Below the pieces are notes generated by a model. It saw only the letters and a list, made by a program, of their open reading frames with translations. It was not told the DNA's origin and made no database searches. The position numbers were made by a program, and so were the translations under genes. From positions 1-38,051 of the forward strand of contig JAXHTS010000076.1 in assembly GCA_034190085.1 (NCBI GenBank): 38,051 nucleotides of DNA, read 5' to 3'. Shown here one piece after another: positions 17,995-27,681 of this stretch (position 1 is its first letter; each line of letters starts with the position of its first letter). Source of the DNA: Spirochaetota bacterium (GTDB taxonomy: Bacteria > Spirochaetota > UBA4802 > JAFGDQ01).

Positions 17995-19878
17995 ATGAAA
18001 AATGCGAAGCGAATACTCGATAAGACATCAGATTTATTAGCCGCTGGAACGGGTTTAACTGCTGGGATCTTGCTTTTATTGATAATACTAATAGTAGTAT
18101 ACGAAATTATTTCACGAAGACTCTTTAACTCCCCGACGATTTGGTCAATAGAGCTTGTTGTCATTTTTCTTGTATGGTTTTGCCTTATGACATTGGGATT
18201 CTGTCAGAAGGAGAAGAGGCATGTCCGAGTTGATATTCTAATCTCATACTTCTCTGAAAAGACTACAGCCTATTGGAACATAGTCACCCTAAGCATCACC
18301 CTTTTATTTACTATATTATTGATTTATTATTCCTGGGATGGATTCTGGCATTCTCTGATAACTGAAGAAAGGTTCCCCAGTGTTTGGGAGCCTTACATAT
18401 GGCCGATGAAGCTCGCTCTCCCTGTTGGCTGCATACTTTTAATCATCCAACTAATTACTGACATAGTCTCTAACATTTATATGATAAAATTTGAACTTTT
18501 AAAGAATGGTGACAGGTGGTTTGATAAATCATATCTGCTGATTATTCTTTTTTTTATCCTTTTGGGATACTCAGCTTTCCTTCTCACCTCTAGTCCTATA
18601 TCAGGATTGATCCTAATGTTATTACTCCTACTCTTTGCCGGCGTGCCTGTATTCGCGACACTGGGACTGATTGGCATGTATGGGCTTTATTATCACTATG
18701 GAGGTAGCTTAGCGCTTACACAGGTGCCTGAGATACTATACGGCACTCTAGGAAATTTTTCCCTGGCAGCGCTTCCCTTGTTTATTCTAACGGGTTTTGT
18801 GCTTCAAATGTCAGGTGCTGGTGAAGAGTTATATGATCTTTTTGCTAAATGGATGGGCCGCCTACCTGGGGGCTTGGGCCTTGCCACTATATTTTCCTGT
18901 GCCTTTTTTGCCGCAATCTCCATATCTAGCGTGGCAACGGTTGCTACAATCGGCCTTATTGCCCTCCCTTCACTATTAAAGAGAAGCTATAGCCATTCCT
19001 TCTCCTATGGACTCATAGGTTCTGGAGCGACACTGGGAATAATGATACCCCCTTCAGCCACAATGATCCTGTATGCTGCAGTAACCGAGGAGTCGATGGG
19101 CAGGTTGTTGATAGCTGGTTTGATTCCTGGCCTGATGATGGTGACGTTATTCGGCATCTACTCTGTCATTTTTTGCAAGAGATCCGGAACTTATGAAAAG
19201 GAGCAGGCCTGGTCATGGGATGAGAGATGGAAGGCAATGAGAGATGCTGTATGGGTGTTGCTGGTTCCGATAATAATTACAGCTGGCATTTTCACAGGTG
19301 TCTTCACGGTTCTTGAATGCGGTGGGATTGCATCTGTTTATACAATAGTGATGGTTATAATTAGACGAAAAATCGGACTCCGTGATATACCACGCATGTT
19401 GAGAGAATGTGGAGGAAATGCAGGTTTTATTATAATCATCATAGCAGGAGCCTTGACTATGGGCCGCTTCCTCACGCTTCTCCAGATCCCTCAACAGGCG
19501 ATGACCTTTGTGAACGATGTGAATTTTGCTCCATGGATGGTAATCTCTTTTATTATGATAATGTTTATTGTACTCGGTCTATTTCTTGAGGTCGCCTCTG
19601 TAATGATGATTACATTGCCGGTAATCTATCCGATTATTATTGGTCTCGGATATGATGGTGTTTGGTTTGCCGTGCTGATGACCCTAAACATGGAGATGGC
19701 ACTCCTCACACCGCCTGTTGGACTTAACCTCTTTGTAATTCAGGGAATTGCGAGGGCCCCGCTTGGAACCATCATAAAGGGAACCGCGCCATTCTTTCTT
19801 ATTATGGTCTTAGGTATGTTGATCATCTATTTCTTCCCGCAGATAAGCCTTTGGCTGCCAAATTTAATGATTAATTAG
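17995..19878 (+). CDS. Fused TRAP transporter permease DctQM
   Basis: A 627-residue fusion of the small DctQ (about 1-160, four membrane helices, with RRLFNSPTIWSIELVVIFLV) and large DctM (about 185-627, many helices, ending PPVGLNLFVIQGIA...). DctM drives uptake using an ion gradient; DctQ is its obligate partner. The frame is open to a GTG at 17968, four bases after the receptor gene. The ATG at 17995 has a well-placed AAGGGGAG site, so I prefer it. It completes a two-gene receptor-permease operon. The stretch to the next element shows no clear terminator. Confidence 0.92.
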   Translation: MKNAKRILDKTSDLLAAGTGLTAGILLLLIILIVVYEIISRRLFNSPTIWSIELVVIFLVWFCLMTLGFCQKEKRHVRVDILISYFSEKTTAYWNIVTLSITLLFTILLIYYSWDGFWHSLITEERFPSVWEPYIWPMKLALPVGCILLIIQLITDIVSNIYMIKFELLKNGDRWFDKSYLLIILFFILLGYSAFLLTSSPISGLILMLLLLLFAGVPVFATLGLIGMYGLYYHYGGSLALTQVPEILYGTLGNFSLAALPLFILTGFVLQMSGAGEELYDLFAKWMGRLPGGLGLATIFSCAFFAAISISSVATVATIGLIALPSLLKRSYSHSFSYGLIGSGATLGIMIPPSATMILYAAVTEESMGRLLIAGLIPGLMMVTLFGIYSVIFCKRSGTYEKEQAWSWDERWKAMRDAVWVLLVPIIITAGIFTGVFTVLECGGIASVYTIVMVIIRRKIGLRDIPRMLRECGGNAGFIIIIIAGALTMGRFLTLLQIPQQAMTFVNDVNFAPWMVISFIMIMFIVLGLFLEVASVMMITLPVIYPIIIGLGYDGVWFAVLMTLNMEMALLTPPVGLNLFVIQGIARAPLGTIIKGTAPFFLIMVLGMLIIYFFPQISLWLPNLMIN

Positions 19879-20126
19879 AAGTTATGGCATATAAGGCTTT
19901 CAGTCAAAATATCTGCTTGCGTTATTCGATATAACTATAAGTTATAAAAATTTCAATCCACACAAAGAAGAAAATACTCTTCAGAAGACCATTAGCATAA
20001 CATACTCCGTGTAATTAAAATCCATAAAGCTATTCCTTGCTCGTTTTGTATCGCTTCAATTAAATGAGACCATTATAATGAAAGATTAAGTTAGTAAAAC
20101 CTCCGAAGAACAAAGAGGAGGATAAA

Positions 20127-20821
20127 ATGAACGAGAAGCGAGTCAGAAAATTTACAGAACTTTATGAGAAAGGGGGTGAAGAAGCTTTAAAGAGATTAGC
20201 AGAGAGAAGCCTAATATTAAAAATAAGATCAATCCTATAATAGAAGATGCAGTTTATGGATGGCCATTGATCGTCCGGCTTATAGCCAAATGTGGGTTTC
20301 TAACGAGTTAAAGAAAGATGGCTTATTCGCTTCCCCAGGTAGAGTAAGGAATATTTGGCAAACACATGATCTGGAGACATTGGTTGCTTTTGCTAAACTC
20401 TACACTACTAAAACTGCTATTACAGCTGCGGATATTTCAAACGATAGAATGTTGCGATTTTTTGATGATCAAGAGATTCCCCTTTTGATGATCTTAACTG
20501 ATAGAGGGACTGAATATTGTAGGAAAATGGAAATCCATGGAGATCAGTTGTATTTAGCAATTGAGAATATTGGTCATTCTAAAACAAGAGCCAGAAGCCC
20601 TCAATCGAATGGCATTTGTGAAAGATTTCATAAGACTGTGTTGAATGAATTTTATCGCTTTGCTTTTAAAAAAAATATACAGAGATTTAAAAGAGTTACA
20701 AGAAGATCTTGACTATTGGATAAAAGAATATAATGATGAGAGGACACATACTGGTAAGTATTGTTACGGAAAAACGCCCATGCAAACATTTCTAGATTCG
20801 AAGAATATTGCTATAGAATAA
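20127..20821 (+). pseudogene. Decayed rve/DDE transposase (IS3/IS481-like)
   Basis: One transposase spread over three frames. It opens MNEKRVRKFTELYEKGGEEA, then shifts into KPNIKNKINPIIEDAV, then into ATG 20260 with PAYSQMWVSNELKK and THDLET. The sequence then jumps directly to LVAFAKLYTTKTAITAAD, so roughly 90 residues holding the first catalytic aspartate appear deleted. The second aspartate (LTDRGTEYC) and the glutamate (NGICERFH) remain. A last frameshift leads to YNDERTHTGKYCYGKTPMQT. It is dead. The block TGTCAGGTT near 20862 might be an element end; no matching left end was found. Confidence 0.85.
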
Positions 20822-21116
20822 TGCTGGATAATAAATTACAGACAACAAATGTAAATTAAAGTGTCAGGTTAAATGTTGGATAGTACAAATAAAAATGTCA
20901 CTACTTATTTAGTAACTCTGGATTCAGTTACAGCTTTTCACTCTAAATATTTGTAATTATGTAATATTTAAATTTTTCATTTATTAAGCATCACCTTTAG
21001 GTTGTGATTCTCAATGGTATGGTTCAAATTAACTCCACAATCACAAAGAATGGGATAAACATTGAAGTCAGCATGACTTCCGAAAACAACTCTCTGATTC
21101 TATCCATGCTTAGGCT

Positions 21117-21295
21117 GAAAGGTAAGAGTACCCTGAGGTATAAACTGAGGTGCATAAGAAGCAATCTGAGCCGACCTACTTATTGATTCAAGCCTTTTGG
21201 AATGATCGGATGTATATTTATTGCGTATATGTTTCTTCACACGAATCTTCGCAGGAATTATATTAAGCTTCTCCGATTATTTTGTTGTAATGCAG
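21117..21295 (-). pseudogene. IS66-type transposase relic (zinc-binding region)
   Basis: Read on the minus strand, about 21276-21115 translates as SEKLNIIPAKIRVKKHIRNK followed by a degraded zinc-finger region and APQFIPQGTLT. This resembles the segment of IS66 transposases (TnpC) around E-x-L-x-x-I-P-A-K-x-x-V-x-x-H-x-R-x-K-Y and x-P-x-x-I-P-x-G. The zinc-ligand cysteines are gone and a stop follows. About 21318-21395 on the plus strand reads SYLTDVLENSFNQ, faintly like an IS66 C-terminus in the opposite orientation; that part is weak. There is no intact element. Confidence 0.5.
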
Positions 21296-21546
21296 GTTTT
21301 CACATAAATGTATTCGTGTGTCTTATCTCACTGATGTGCTTGAGAATTCGTTCAATCAGATAATGTAGTATTTGAACAAATTATTATAACCCACTAGCAT
21401 AAAGAATTAATCACATAAGGTCAGTCATTGTACTTGAATAATAATTCAGTCAAGGTTTTATTTGATATATTAAACTCATGATTTCAAATATATTAGCGCA
21501 TATACAAGAAATTATTATTAAATATCTATTTCAGTAGGAAAGGGGG

Positions 21547-21627
21547 ATGAGAAAATCCCTAATAGGATTCTTGCTCTTCTATGTTGCTGTATGTCTATTG
21601 AAAATATACTTGAAGTTCTCAATGTAA
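21547..21627 (+). CDS. Possible small membrane protein (26 residues)
   Basis: A short ORF with a strong AGGAAAGGGGG site directly before the ATG. The product has two basic residues near the start (R2, K3) and then a single hydrophobic stretch (about 5-24), as in small single-span membrane proteins. It lies 70 bases before the DUF5329-like gene. No family is recognised. It could equally be a remnant of insertion-sequence debris. Confidence 0.3.
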   Translation: MRKSLIGFLLFYVAVCLLKIYLKFSM

Positions 21628-21697
21628 GGGCATTATAATATAGACACTTAGATGATAATTTGATCATAATAACTAATTGGTTAATTGGTTTAGTATT

Positions 21698-22048
21698 GTG
21701 AAGAAAATCCTGACTCTCTTTATATTCCTGTTCTTTATTGTATTTGCCATTGCTGATAATAGGAAAATGCAATTAGAAATTGATCATTTGATGGAATATA
21801 TACAAAATTCTGGATGCATGTTTATTCGTAATGGTACTGAGCACAATCCTGAACAAGCTGTTAATCATATTTCAAAAAAATATATGTATTATAATAAGAG
21901 AATTACTACAACAGAGGAGTTTATCGACTTCTGTGCTTCGAAAAGCACCTTGAGTCATAAGTCATATAAAATTAATTGCCCGGGACAACCTGTCATTGAA
22001 AGCAAAGTTTGGCTTTTAAATGAGCTAAAAATATTTAGAAATCAATAG
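21698..22048 (+). CDS. DUF5329-like exported protein
   Basis: From the GTG at 21698 this gives 116 residues. KKILTLFIFLFFIVFAIA is a signal peptide. The mature part carries the pattern I recall for DUF5329: EIDHLMEYIQNSGCMFIRNG, a QAVNHISKKY helix, TTTEEFIDFCASKS and a final WLLNELK. The function of this periplasmic family is unknown. The frame is open to a TTG at 21677; GTG gives a more normal signal peptide. Ribosome binding sites are weak for both. It stands alone between insertion-sequence debris and the flavoprotein gene. Confidence 0.65.
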   Translation: MKKILTLFIFLFFIVFAIADNRKMQLEIDHLMEYIQNSGCMFIRNGTEHNPEQAVNHISKKYMYYNKRITTTEEFIDFCASKSTLSHKSYKINCPGQPVIESKVWLLNELKIFRNQ

Positions 22049-22054
22049 GACGCT

Positions 22055-22090
22055 TAGCCTGCTTAAGAGAGAGCAAGCTATATATTTTTG
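22055..22090 (+). terminator. Weak terminator-like hairpin
   Basis: tagc (22055-22058) pairs with gcta (22077-22080). After one mismatch tgct (22060-22063) pairs with agca (22072-22075). T-rich sequence follows. It sits seven bases after the stop of the DUF5329-like gene, which fits a modest intrinsic terminator. Confidence 0.35.
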
Positions 22091-22302
22091 TTTAGATTTG
22101 ATTAAATCTATATTTTTCTTGCCATTGAGAAGAAATTACTCTCTCTTTTTCAAGGTATCCTTCCTCAATAATTCAACAAAAGCGGGTATTCTTTAAATTC
22201 ATAAATCGATGAATTATTTCAAGAATGATGTTACAGTCGGTGAATGTCATCGAGGTGGTGTTTAACTGAGTATTTAATAGTTAGTTATTAAGTAGTAAAA
22301 AT

Positions 22303-23547
22303 ATGACCAAGCGGAGAGTAGTAGTAATTGGCGGTGGAGCCGCTGGATTGATGGCTGCGGGACGAGCTGCTGAAGCTGGAGCAAAAATCCTCTTACTCGA
22401 GAAGATGAAACATCCGGGTTGCAAGCTCTGTATTACAGGCAAGGGTCGATGCAATATAACAAATATTGCAGAATATCAGGATTTTATAGCCCATTTCGGT
22501 AAGACTGGAACCTTTCTTCACCAGGCTTTCTCGCAGTTTTTTAATATTGAGCTTATGAGCCATTTCAATAATCTGGGGCTTGAATTAGTAGTGGAAAGGG
22601 GGGGGCGCGTCTTTCCTGCAAGCGGTAAATCGTCAGATGTTCTGAAAGTTCTCCTTCAATGGCTTGAACGTTGTCGTGTGCAGATTCAACCCTTTTCTTC
22701 AGTTGTCCAGCTTTTAATTAGCGGCGGACGTGTCACTGGTGTGATATCCCAAGGCAGAAAGATTCTGTGTGATTCTGTAATACTGGCCACTGGTGGCGTT
22801 TCCTATCCAAATACTGGATCAACAGGCGACGGTTACTGCCTAGCCATTTCCGCTGGCCATAGTATTGTGCCTCTGCGCCCAGCCCTTGTGCCGCTGGAAA
22901 CATTTGGTAATGTATCGAAAAGAATGGCAGGGCTAAATCTTCGCAACATCCATGTTTGCATGCTTATTAACGGTAAAAAATACAGGGAAGCATTCGGAGA
23001 ACTCCTTTTCACTGAATTTGGTGTTGCTGGCCCCGTTGTCCTCTCCCTTAGCGGTGACGCCGTAGACTCTATGCGAAAAGGCAAAAAAGTAATATTTTCT
23101 ATAGACCTCAAGCCTGCGTTAGACGATAAAAAGCTCGATGCCAGGCTACTTCAAGATTTATTATCGCGTGGCAATGAAAATGTAAGCAGTGTTTTGAGGG
23201 GATTACTCCCAGGCAAGATGGTGCCGGTCTGTCTTGATCTTACCGGGATCCCACCTGATCGTTTAGCAAGCAATATCACGTCAAAGGAACGTAGGGATCT
23301 GCGAAGATGGCTAAAGAACTTCCAATTGGAAATAATCAGGCATCGTCCGATCACTGAGGCGATTGTTACTGCTGGAGGCATAGACACTCGAGAGGTAAAC
23401 CCTAGAACCATGGAATCACTCAAAACAAGGGGGCTCTTCATCGCGGGGGAGCTTCTTAATATCAATGCTGACACGGGCGGGTACAATCTTCAGGCTGCAT
23501 TCTCAACTGGATGGCTTGCAGGATATTCCGCAGCCATTGCAGAATAA
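22303..23547 (+). CDS. FAD-dependent oxidoreductase, BaiN/HI0933 family
   Basis: A 414-residue flavoprotein. The N-terminal Rossmann motif VVVIGGGAAGLMAAGRAAEA ends in an acidic LLLEK segment and binds FAD. GKGRCNITN near 48-56 and the C-terminal GELLNINADTGGYNLQAAF are family hallmarks. Members include BaiN, linked to bile-acid 7-dehydroxylation, and uncharacterised aminoacetone-oxidase-like proteins, so the reaction here is unknown. Probably cytoplasmic. ATG start without a strong Shine-Dalgarno. It stands alone and converges with the ABC operon. Confidence 0.88.
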   Translation: MTKRRVVVIGGGAAGLMAAGRAAEAGAKILLLEKMKHPGCKLCITGKGRCNITNIAEYQDFIAHFGKTGTFLHQAFSQFFNIELMSHFNNLGLELVVERGGRVFPASGKSSDVLKVLLQWLERCRVQIQPFSSVVQLLISGGRVTGVISQGRKILCDSVILATGGVSYPNTGSTGDGYCLAISAGHSIVPLRPALVPLETFGNVSKRMAGLNLRNIHVCMLINGKKYREAFGELLFTEFGVAGPVVLSLSGDAVDSMRKGKKVIFSIDLKPALDDKKLDARLLQDLLSRGNENVSSVLRGLLPGKMVPVCLDLTGIPPDRLASNITSKERRDLRRWLKNFQLEIIRHRPITEAIVTAGGIDTREVNPRTMESLKTRGLFIAGELLNINADTGGYNLQAAFSTGWLAGYSAAIAE

Positions 23548-23664
23548 AGGATTACCAATGACCATCCATTTCTTGCTTTTTAAGTCAGCAATAACTGTCA
23601 GCATATAACGTAATCAATATTTCCCAGCATCATGTCATTAGCTCATATCAGATGCTGATGAATA

Positions 23665-24588
23665 TTATTTCAGTAAATTATTGTCTTTCAGAAAATTATC
23701 AGCAACTAATTTTGAGGGTTTTCCCATAACATCAACCTGGTAATTCAACTCCTGCATCACGTTATTGTTAAGATGAGTTACAATAGGTTTAAGTATCCCT
23801 TTAATCTCTGGATATTTAATCAACACCTTCTCATTTATGGAGAGGCAAAGATTATATTGAGGGAAAAACCTCTTATCATCCTCAAGCAGTGTTAGATTAT
23901 ATTTCTTTAATTTTCCATCAGTTGAAAAGACCATAGCAACATCAATCTGTTCCCTGCTAATAGATTCAAAGGTAAGTCCTATCTCCATTGTCTTAATATT
24001 TGTCTCCTCGATTTTAAGTCCATATACCTTAGCCATCTCTTTGAATCCATCAGGACGCTCGTAAAACTCGTGAGATACTCCAAAAATTACTGGCACGGTT
24101 GTGTCATATAGATAATTTGAAAGAGAGGAGAGGCTACTTCCGAATTTTTTTGTATCCTTCTTTCGTATTGCTAGGGCGTAGGTATTGTTCACCTCTGTCT
24201 TATGTATCCACATTATCCTGTTTTTCTCTAAATCCTCATCTTTTACGTATTCAAAAAGCCTTTCAGGATTATTGATCTTATCCTTATGGGATAGGTATAG
24301 AAGCCATGCTGTCCCAGTATATTCAGGATAGAGGTCGATCTGGCCTGTAAGCAATCCCATCCTGGTTATCATGCTGCCAGCGCCAAATTTTTCATTAACC
24401 CTAAATCCTTTATCCTCAAGGAGAAGGGTAATGATATTAGCGACTATGTACTGCTCAGTAAAACTCTTGGAACCAATCGATATCGTTTTGCTATTATTCG
24501 ATCCTGATCCAAAACAGCCAATAGCAACAGTTAGCAGCATAAATAAAGCAGGAAATGTTTTTTGTAGTAAAATCCCTTTGTAAAACAA
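23665..24588 (-). CDS. OpuC-type osmoprotectant-binding lipoprotein
   Basis: A 307-residue substrate-binding protein of the glycine betaine/choline/carnitine family (OpuCC/OsmF-like). A lipoprotein signal ends VAIGC with C25 lipidated. ISIGSKSFTEQYIVANIITL is the family opening, and TGQIDLYPEYTGTAW is the classic hinge motif. It starts with TTG, preceded by AGGAT. It is the last gene of a four-gene minus-strand operon, five bases after the second permease. The ligand is probably a quaternary ammonium compound, but the aromatic cage cannot be confirmed from sequence alone. Confidence 0.9.
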   Translation of the reverse strand: MFYKGILLQKTFPALFMLLTVAIGCFGSGSNNSKTISIGSKSFTEQYIVANIITLLLEDKGFRVNEKFGAGSMITRMGLLTGQIDLYPEYTGTAWLLYLSHKDKINNPERLFEYVKDEDLEKNRIMWIHKTEVNNTYALAIRKKDTKKFGSSLSSLSNYLYDTTVPVIFGVSHEFYERPDGFKEMAKVYGLKIEETNIKTMEIGLTFESISREQIDVAMVFSTDGKLKKYNLTLLEDDKRFFPQYNLCLSINEKVLIKYPEIKGILKPIVTHLNNNVMQELNYQVDVMGKPSKLVADNFLKDNNLLK

Positions 24589-24593
24589 TTGAT

Positions 24594-25262
24594 CTATCCT
24601 ATTACATTGATGTTCCCCTTAATAACACCAATTTTCTTTGGAATAATTAAATCCTCAATCATCCGTAATATAAAATCGATTATAACAGCCATCAATGCAA
24701 CTATGATTGAACCAGCAATTATTATATCAGATCTGTATAGCTTTAGCCCCATGAATATTAAATCACCCAGACCTCCACCCCCTATAAAAGATGCTACTGT
24801 GGCAGTACCGATATTTATTGTTGCAGCGCTTCGAATTCCTGCGACAATTACTGGCATAGAAATTGGCATTTTTATTCTAAATAATATCTGTTTATCAGTA
24901 AATCCTGTCCCCTTTGCCGCTTCAATTATATCATTGGGAACTGAAAGAAATCCAGATGTAGCATTAAATACAATAGGCACAAGGCTGTAAACAACTAGAG
25001 CTATAATCGATGGGAAAGCGCCTATTCCAACAAAAATAAAAGCCAGAGCAATAATTGCTATTGACGGAATTGCTTGAGCGGCCCCTGTGATAGACATAAT
25101 CAATGTGCCCATCCTCTCCTTGCCCGGTCGTGTTATCAATATTGATATAATCATTCCAATAACAATGGCAATTATGATCGAAATCATAAAGAGATTGATA
25201 TGCTGAAGGGACAGAATAGCTACTTTATGCCTATTATCAATAATATATGATATGAAGTTCAC
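24594..25262 (-). CDS. OpuC-type ABC transporter permease (second)
   Basis: A 222-residue inner-membrane permease with five or six helices. The EAA loop (DIIEAAKGTGFTDKQILFRI, then KMPISMPVIVAGIR) couples to the ATPase. GGLGDLIFMGL is the conserved segment after it. It pairs with the other permease at 26372-27001, with which it shares the EAAKG...[11 protein letters not shown] pattern, so they are paralogues. The gaps to the neighbouring genes are four and five bases, so the operon is tightly coupled. Confidence 0.9.
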   Translation of the reverse strand: MNFISYIIDNRHKVAILSLQHINLFMISIIIAIVIGMIISILITRPGKERMGTLIMSITGAAQAIPSIAIIALAFIFVGIGAFPSIIALVVYSLVPIVFNATSGFLSVPNDIIEAAKGTGFTDKQILFRIKMPISMPVIVAGIRSAATINIGTATVASFIGGGGLGDLIFMGLKLYRSDIIIAGSIIVALMAVIIDFILRMIEDLIIPKKIGVIKGNINVIG

Positions 25263-25266
25263 TTTC

Positions 25267-26370
25267 TCATGTGCCTCTACTTTCCATTTCTTTACTCATT
25301 TCTTCAAAGAGGTTGCTCAATGTAATTACCCCAAGCATTTGCTTTTTGTTGTTTACCACAGGAAGCATCTTCTCGCCTGAACCCAGCATCTTGGATAGTG
25401 TTTCATTCAGGTTCGAATTCTTTTCAATATACACAGGGTCAGTGTCCTTAGTCAGCGCATAAAAATCCCCTCGTCTTTCTCTACGTATGCGTCCCATTAG
25501 CACACTCGTCTCATTTACAATGAAGGCTATATTCATTGATTCCATGTCAAACTTTTGATTAATAACTTCCTCTGATACATTTGCTTTTACTGTTAGGTAG
25601 CCATCAGTAGTAGTTAGTTCCTTAGTCTTTTTCAGCGTCAGCGCTTTTACGTTCCTGTCGTGCCCTAAAAGGGATTCTACAAATTCATTTGTGGGATTCA
25701 TAATAATCTCTTCAGGAGTTCCATACTGAACCAGTGAACCCTTGTTCATAATAGCAATTCTATCCCCTAATTTTATCGCCTCATTTATATCATGGGTTAC
25801 AAAGATAATTGTCTTTTGAAGCACCTCCTGAATCTCTAATAGCACATCTTGAAGTGTAAGCCTGTTAATGGGATCTATTGAACCAAATGGTTCATCCATC
25901 AACAGCAGCTCCGGATCAGCAGCAAGGGCTCTTGCCAATCCTACCCTCTGTTTTTCTCCACCAGATAGCTGAGAAGGATACTTCTTACAGAAGCTCTCAT
26001 CCAGGGTTACAAGATCCAGGAGTTCTAACACTTTCTCATCGATTTTAGGTTTATCCCATTTAAGGAGCCTCGGCACCACTGCAATATTTTGATATACACT
26101 ATAATGAGGGAAGAGTCCAGTTTCCTGAATTACATATCCGATACGGCGTCTCAGTTCAACGGCATTGTATTCGTAGATCGATCTCTCATTTAACTTTATT
26201 TCACCCCTCTCTGGCTCAATGAGCCTGTTTATCATTTTTAAGGTCGTTGTTTTGCCGCATCCGGATGGGCCAATGATCATTGAGATTGTACCTCGCTCAA
26301 AGGTAATATTCAGATTATTCACAGCTGCAATAGCATTGAACTCTTTATATATATTCCGGAATTGTATCAT
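25267..26370 (-). CDS. OpuC-type ABC transporter ATP-binding protein with CBS domains
   Basis: A 367-residue ATPase. Walker [10 protein letters not shown] lies near 34-42, the Q-loop in [11 protein letters not shown], the signature LSGGEKQR, Walker [10 protein letters not shown] and the switch histidine in [11 protein letters not shown]-terminal CBS-like region (about 255-367) follows, as in ProV/OpuA, where it senses ionic strength. It energises uptake of osmoprotectants and is encoded one base after the first permease. Confidence 0.93.
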   Translation of the reverse strand: MIQFRNIYKEFNAIAAVNNLNITFERGTISMIIGPSGCGKTTTLKMINRLIEPERGEIKLNERSIYEYNAVELRRRIGYVIQETGLFPHYSVYQNIAVVPRLLKWDKPKIDEKVLELLDLVTLDESFCKKYPSQLSGGEKQRVGLARALAADPELLLMDEPFGSIDPINRLTLQDVLLEIQEVLQKTIIFVTHDINEAIKLGDRIAIMNKGSLVQYGTPEEIIMNPTNEFVESLLGHDRNVKALTLKKTKELTTTDGYLTVKANVSEEVINQKFDMESMNIAFIVNETSVLMGRIRRERRGDFYALTKDTDPVYIEKNSNLNETLSKMLGSGEKMLPVVNNKKQMLGVITLSNLFEEMSKEMESRGT

Positions 26371-26371
26371 C

Positions 26372-27001
26372 TCAGTTTAATTCTCCTATATTGTCCCTCA
26401 TCCCCGTTGGCGTGATCAGATACTCAATTTTCAATAATAGATAATTTATTCCAATACCTAAAAGGGAAACTAATAATGCCCCTGAGGTGATCATCAGGAG
26501 GTTGGATCTGTTTATCCCTGAAAAAATGAAATACCCTAATCCGCCTGCTGCGACAAGAAAAGCAAAGGTGGCTATGCTTACACCTAACACCATTGCATTT
26601 CTAATACCAGCAAGAATTATTGGGATTGAGAGTGGCGCCTTTATCCTAAAGAGTATCTGCTTCTCTGTTAGGCCCATGCCTTTTGCGGCCTCTATGATTT
26701 CTGGGCTTACTTCACTTAATGCTGTATATGTATTCCTTGTAATGGGAAGCAGAGAGTATAAAATTATAGCTACTACAGCAGGGGTGATGCCTATACCGAG
26801 TTTAAGGGGTGCTAGGATTACAACCATAATTCCAAATAGAGCAAGGCTGGGTATAGTCATTATTATGCTGGTTATTGTTATAACAGCTTTTTCAATTTGC
26901 GGCCTTATAGAGATGTAAAAGCCCAAAGATATGCCAATAATTACTGAAATTGGAAGGCTGTACATTATAATCGTCAAATGCCTAAGGGTTTCCCAAAACA
27001 A
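26372..27001 (-). CDS. OpuC-type ABC transporter permease (first), start uncertain
   Basis: A permease of at least 209 residues with the EAA loop [20 protein letters not shown] and [11 protein letters not shown]. The listed TTG at 27001 begins [15 protein letters not shown], but the frame continues upstream reading [17 protein letters not shown], which fits the usual OpuCB N-terminus (periplasmic segment then a D-K-L/W helix start). No ATG, GTG or TTG lies in that extension. A CTG at 27043-27045, just after a GGGGG run, might be the real start. It is the first gene of the osmoprotectant operon. Confidence 0.85.
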   Translation of the reverse strand: MFWETLRHLTIIMYSLPISVIIGISLGFYISIRPQIEKAVITITSIIMTIPSLALFGIMVVILAPLKLGIGITPAVVAIILYSLLPITRNTYTALSEVSPEIIEAAKGMGLTEKQILFRIKAPLSIPIILAGIRNAMVLGVSIATFAFLVAAGGLGYFIFSGINRSNLLMITSGALLVSLLGIGINYLLLKIEYLITPTGMRDNIGELN

Positions 27002-27182
27002 CTTATCATAATAATATGTGATGAATGTTAATAGTGAAATACCAGATACCCCCTAATGATTCCAATCGTTTTACACCAAAATAGCAAAATAATCCAAAAA
27101 TAAAGGGAACCCATATTGCTAATAGATTACAATATTTAGCCTAGGGCTTTTTTCATAGGTCGAATAAAAGCTACAAAAAAAA

Positions 27183-27211
27183 TTGACGCAAGGACTTTTT
27201 TCATATATCAT
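27183..27211 (+). promoter_or_regulatory. Candidate sigma-70 promoter
   Basis: TTGACG (27183-27188), a 17-base spacer and TATCAT (27206-27211) match five of six bases at each box. It points right. The next plus-strand gene starts about 460 bases further, so the transcript would have a very long leader or be a separate RNA. Confidence 0.5.
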
Positions 27212-27391
27212 TATGATTAGAAAAGTACTTATAAATGCAATAAGAGAGGACATTTCTTAATATCATATTCACTTTCAATAGTGAAGATACAATTTGTTGT
27301 TATTTTTTCAGAAGTAATTATTAGTAATATTTTCTATACTTGACAAAATAATTATGCAGTTTTTTTAATGGTTGTATATTCCCTAGCATAG

Positions 27392-27424
27392 GTCGCTACC
27401 ATTAGCGACACTCGCTGTGTGGTA
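27392..27424 (+). other. Two mutually exclusive hairpins in a leader region
   Basis: gtcgct (27392-27397) can pair with agcgac (27404-27409). The same agcga can instead pair with tcgct (27412-27416), in a hairpin extended by tacca/tggta (27397-27401 with 27420-27424). Competing stems that share one strand are typical of switch-like leaders. It lies between a candidate promoter and the coiled-coil gene. Confidence 0.4.
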
Positions 27425-27681
27425 TAGAGAATTGATAGGAGAATATTTATACGTTTATGGGGATTAGCCATGGATGATGGATTCATGTAATGGCAAGGGT
27501 AACATAGAATATCAGAATGCTTAGCTCTTTAATTGATGATTTCTGTATTATATTATTAACACTAAAAGATGATTAATTATTTCCTCGTTAGTAGTCATAT
27601 GCTTTTGAGTTGTAATGGCTGTGATTATAGGTTTATACCTTCAATAGATTTTATATAACCTTAATATTATAAGAGGATATC

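Larger units (their letters stand above)
27002..27681. other. Long intergenic region with promoters and alternative hairpins
   Basis: About 680 bp between the minus-strand ABC operon and a plus-strand coiled-coil gene. It contains a good rightward promoter at 27183-27211, a second TTGACA at 27340-27345 with TTTAAT 18 bases on, and two mutually exclusive hairpins at 27392-27424. No convincing protein gene is visible. It could be a long structured leader or hold a small RNA. Confidence 0.5.
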
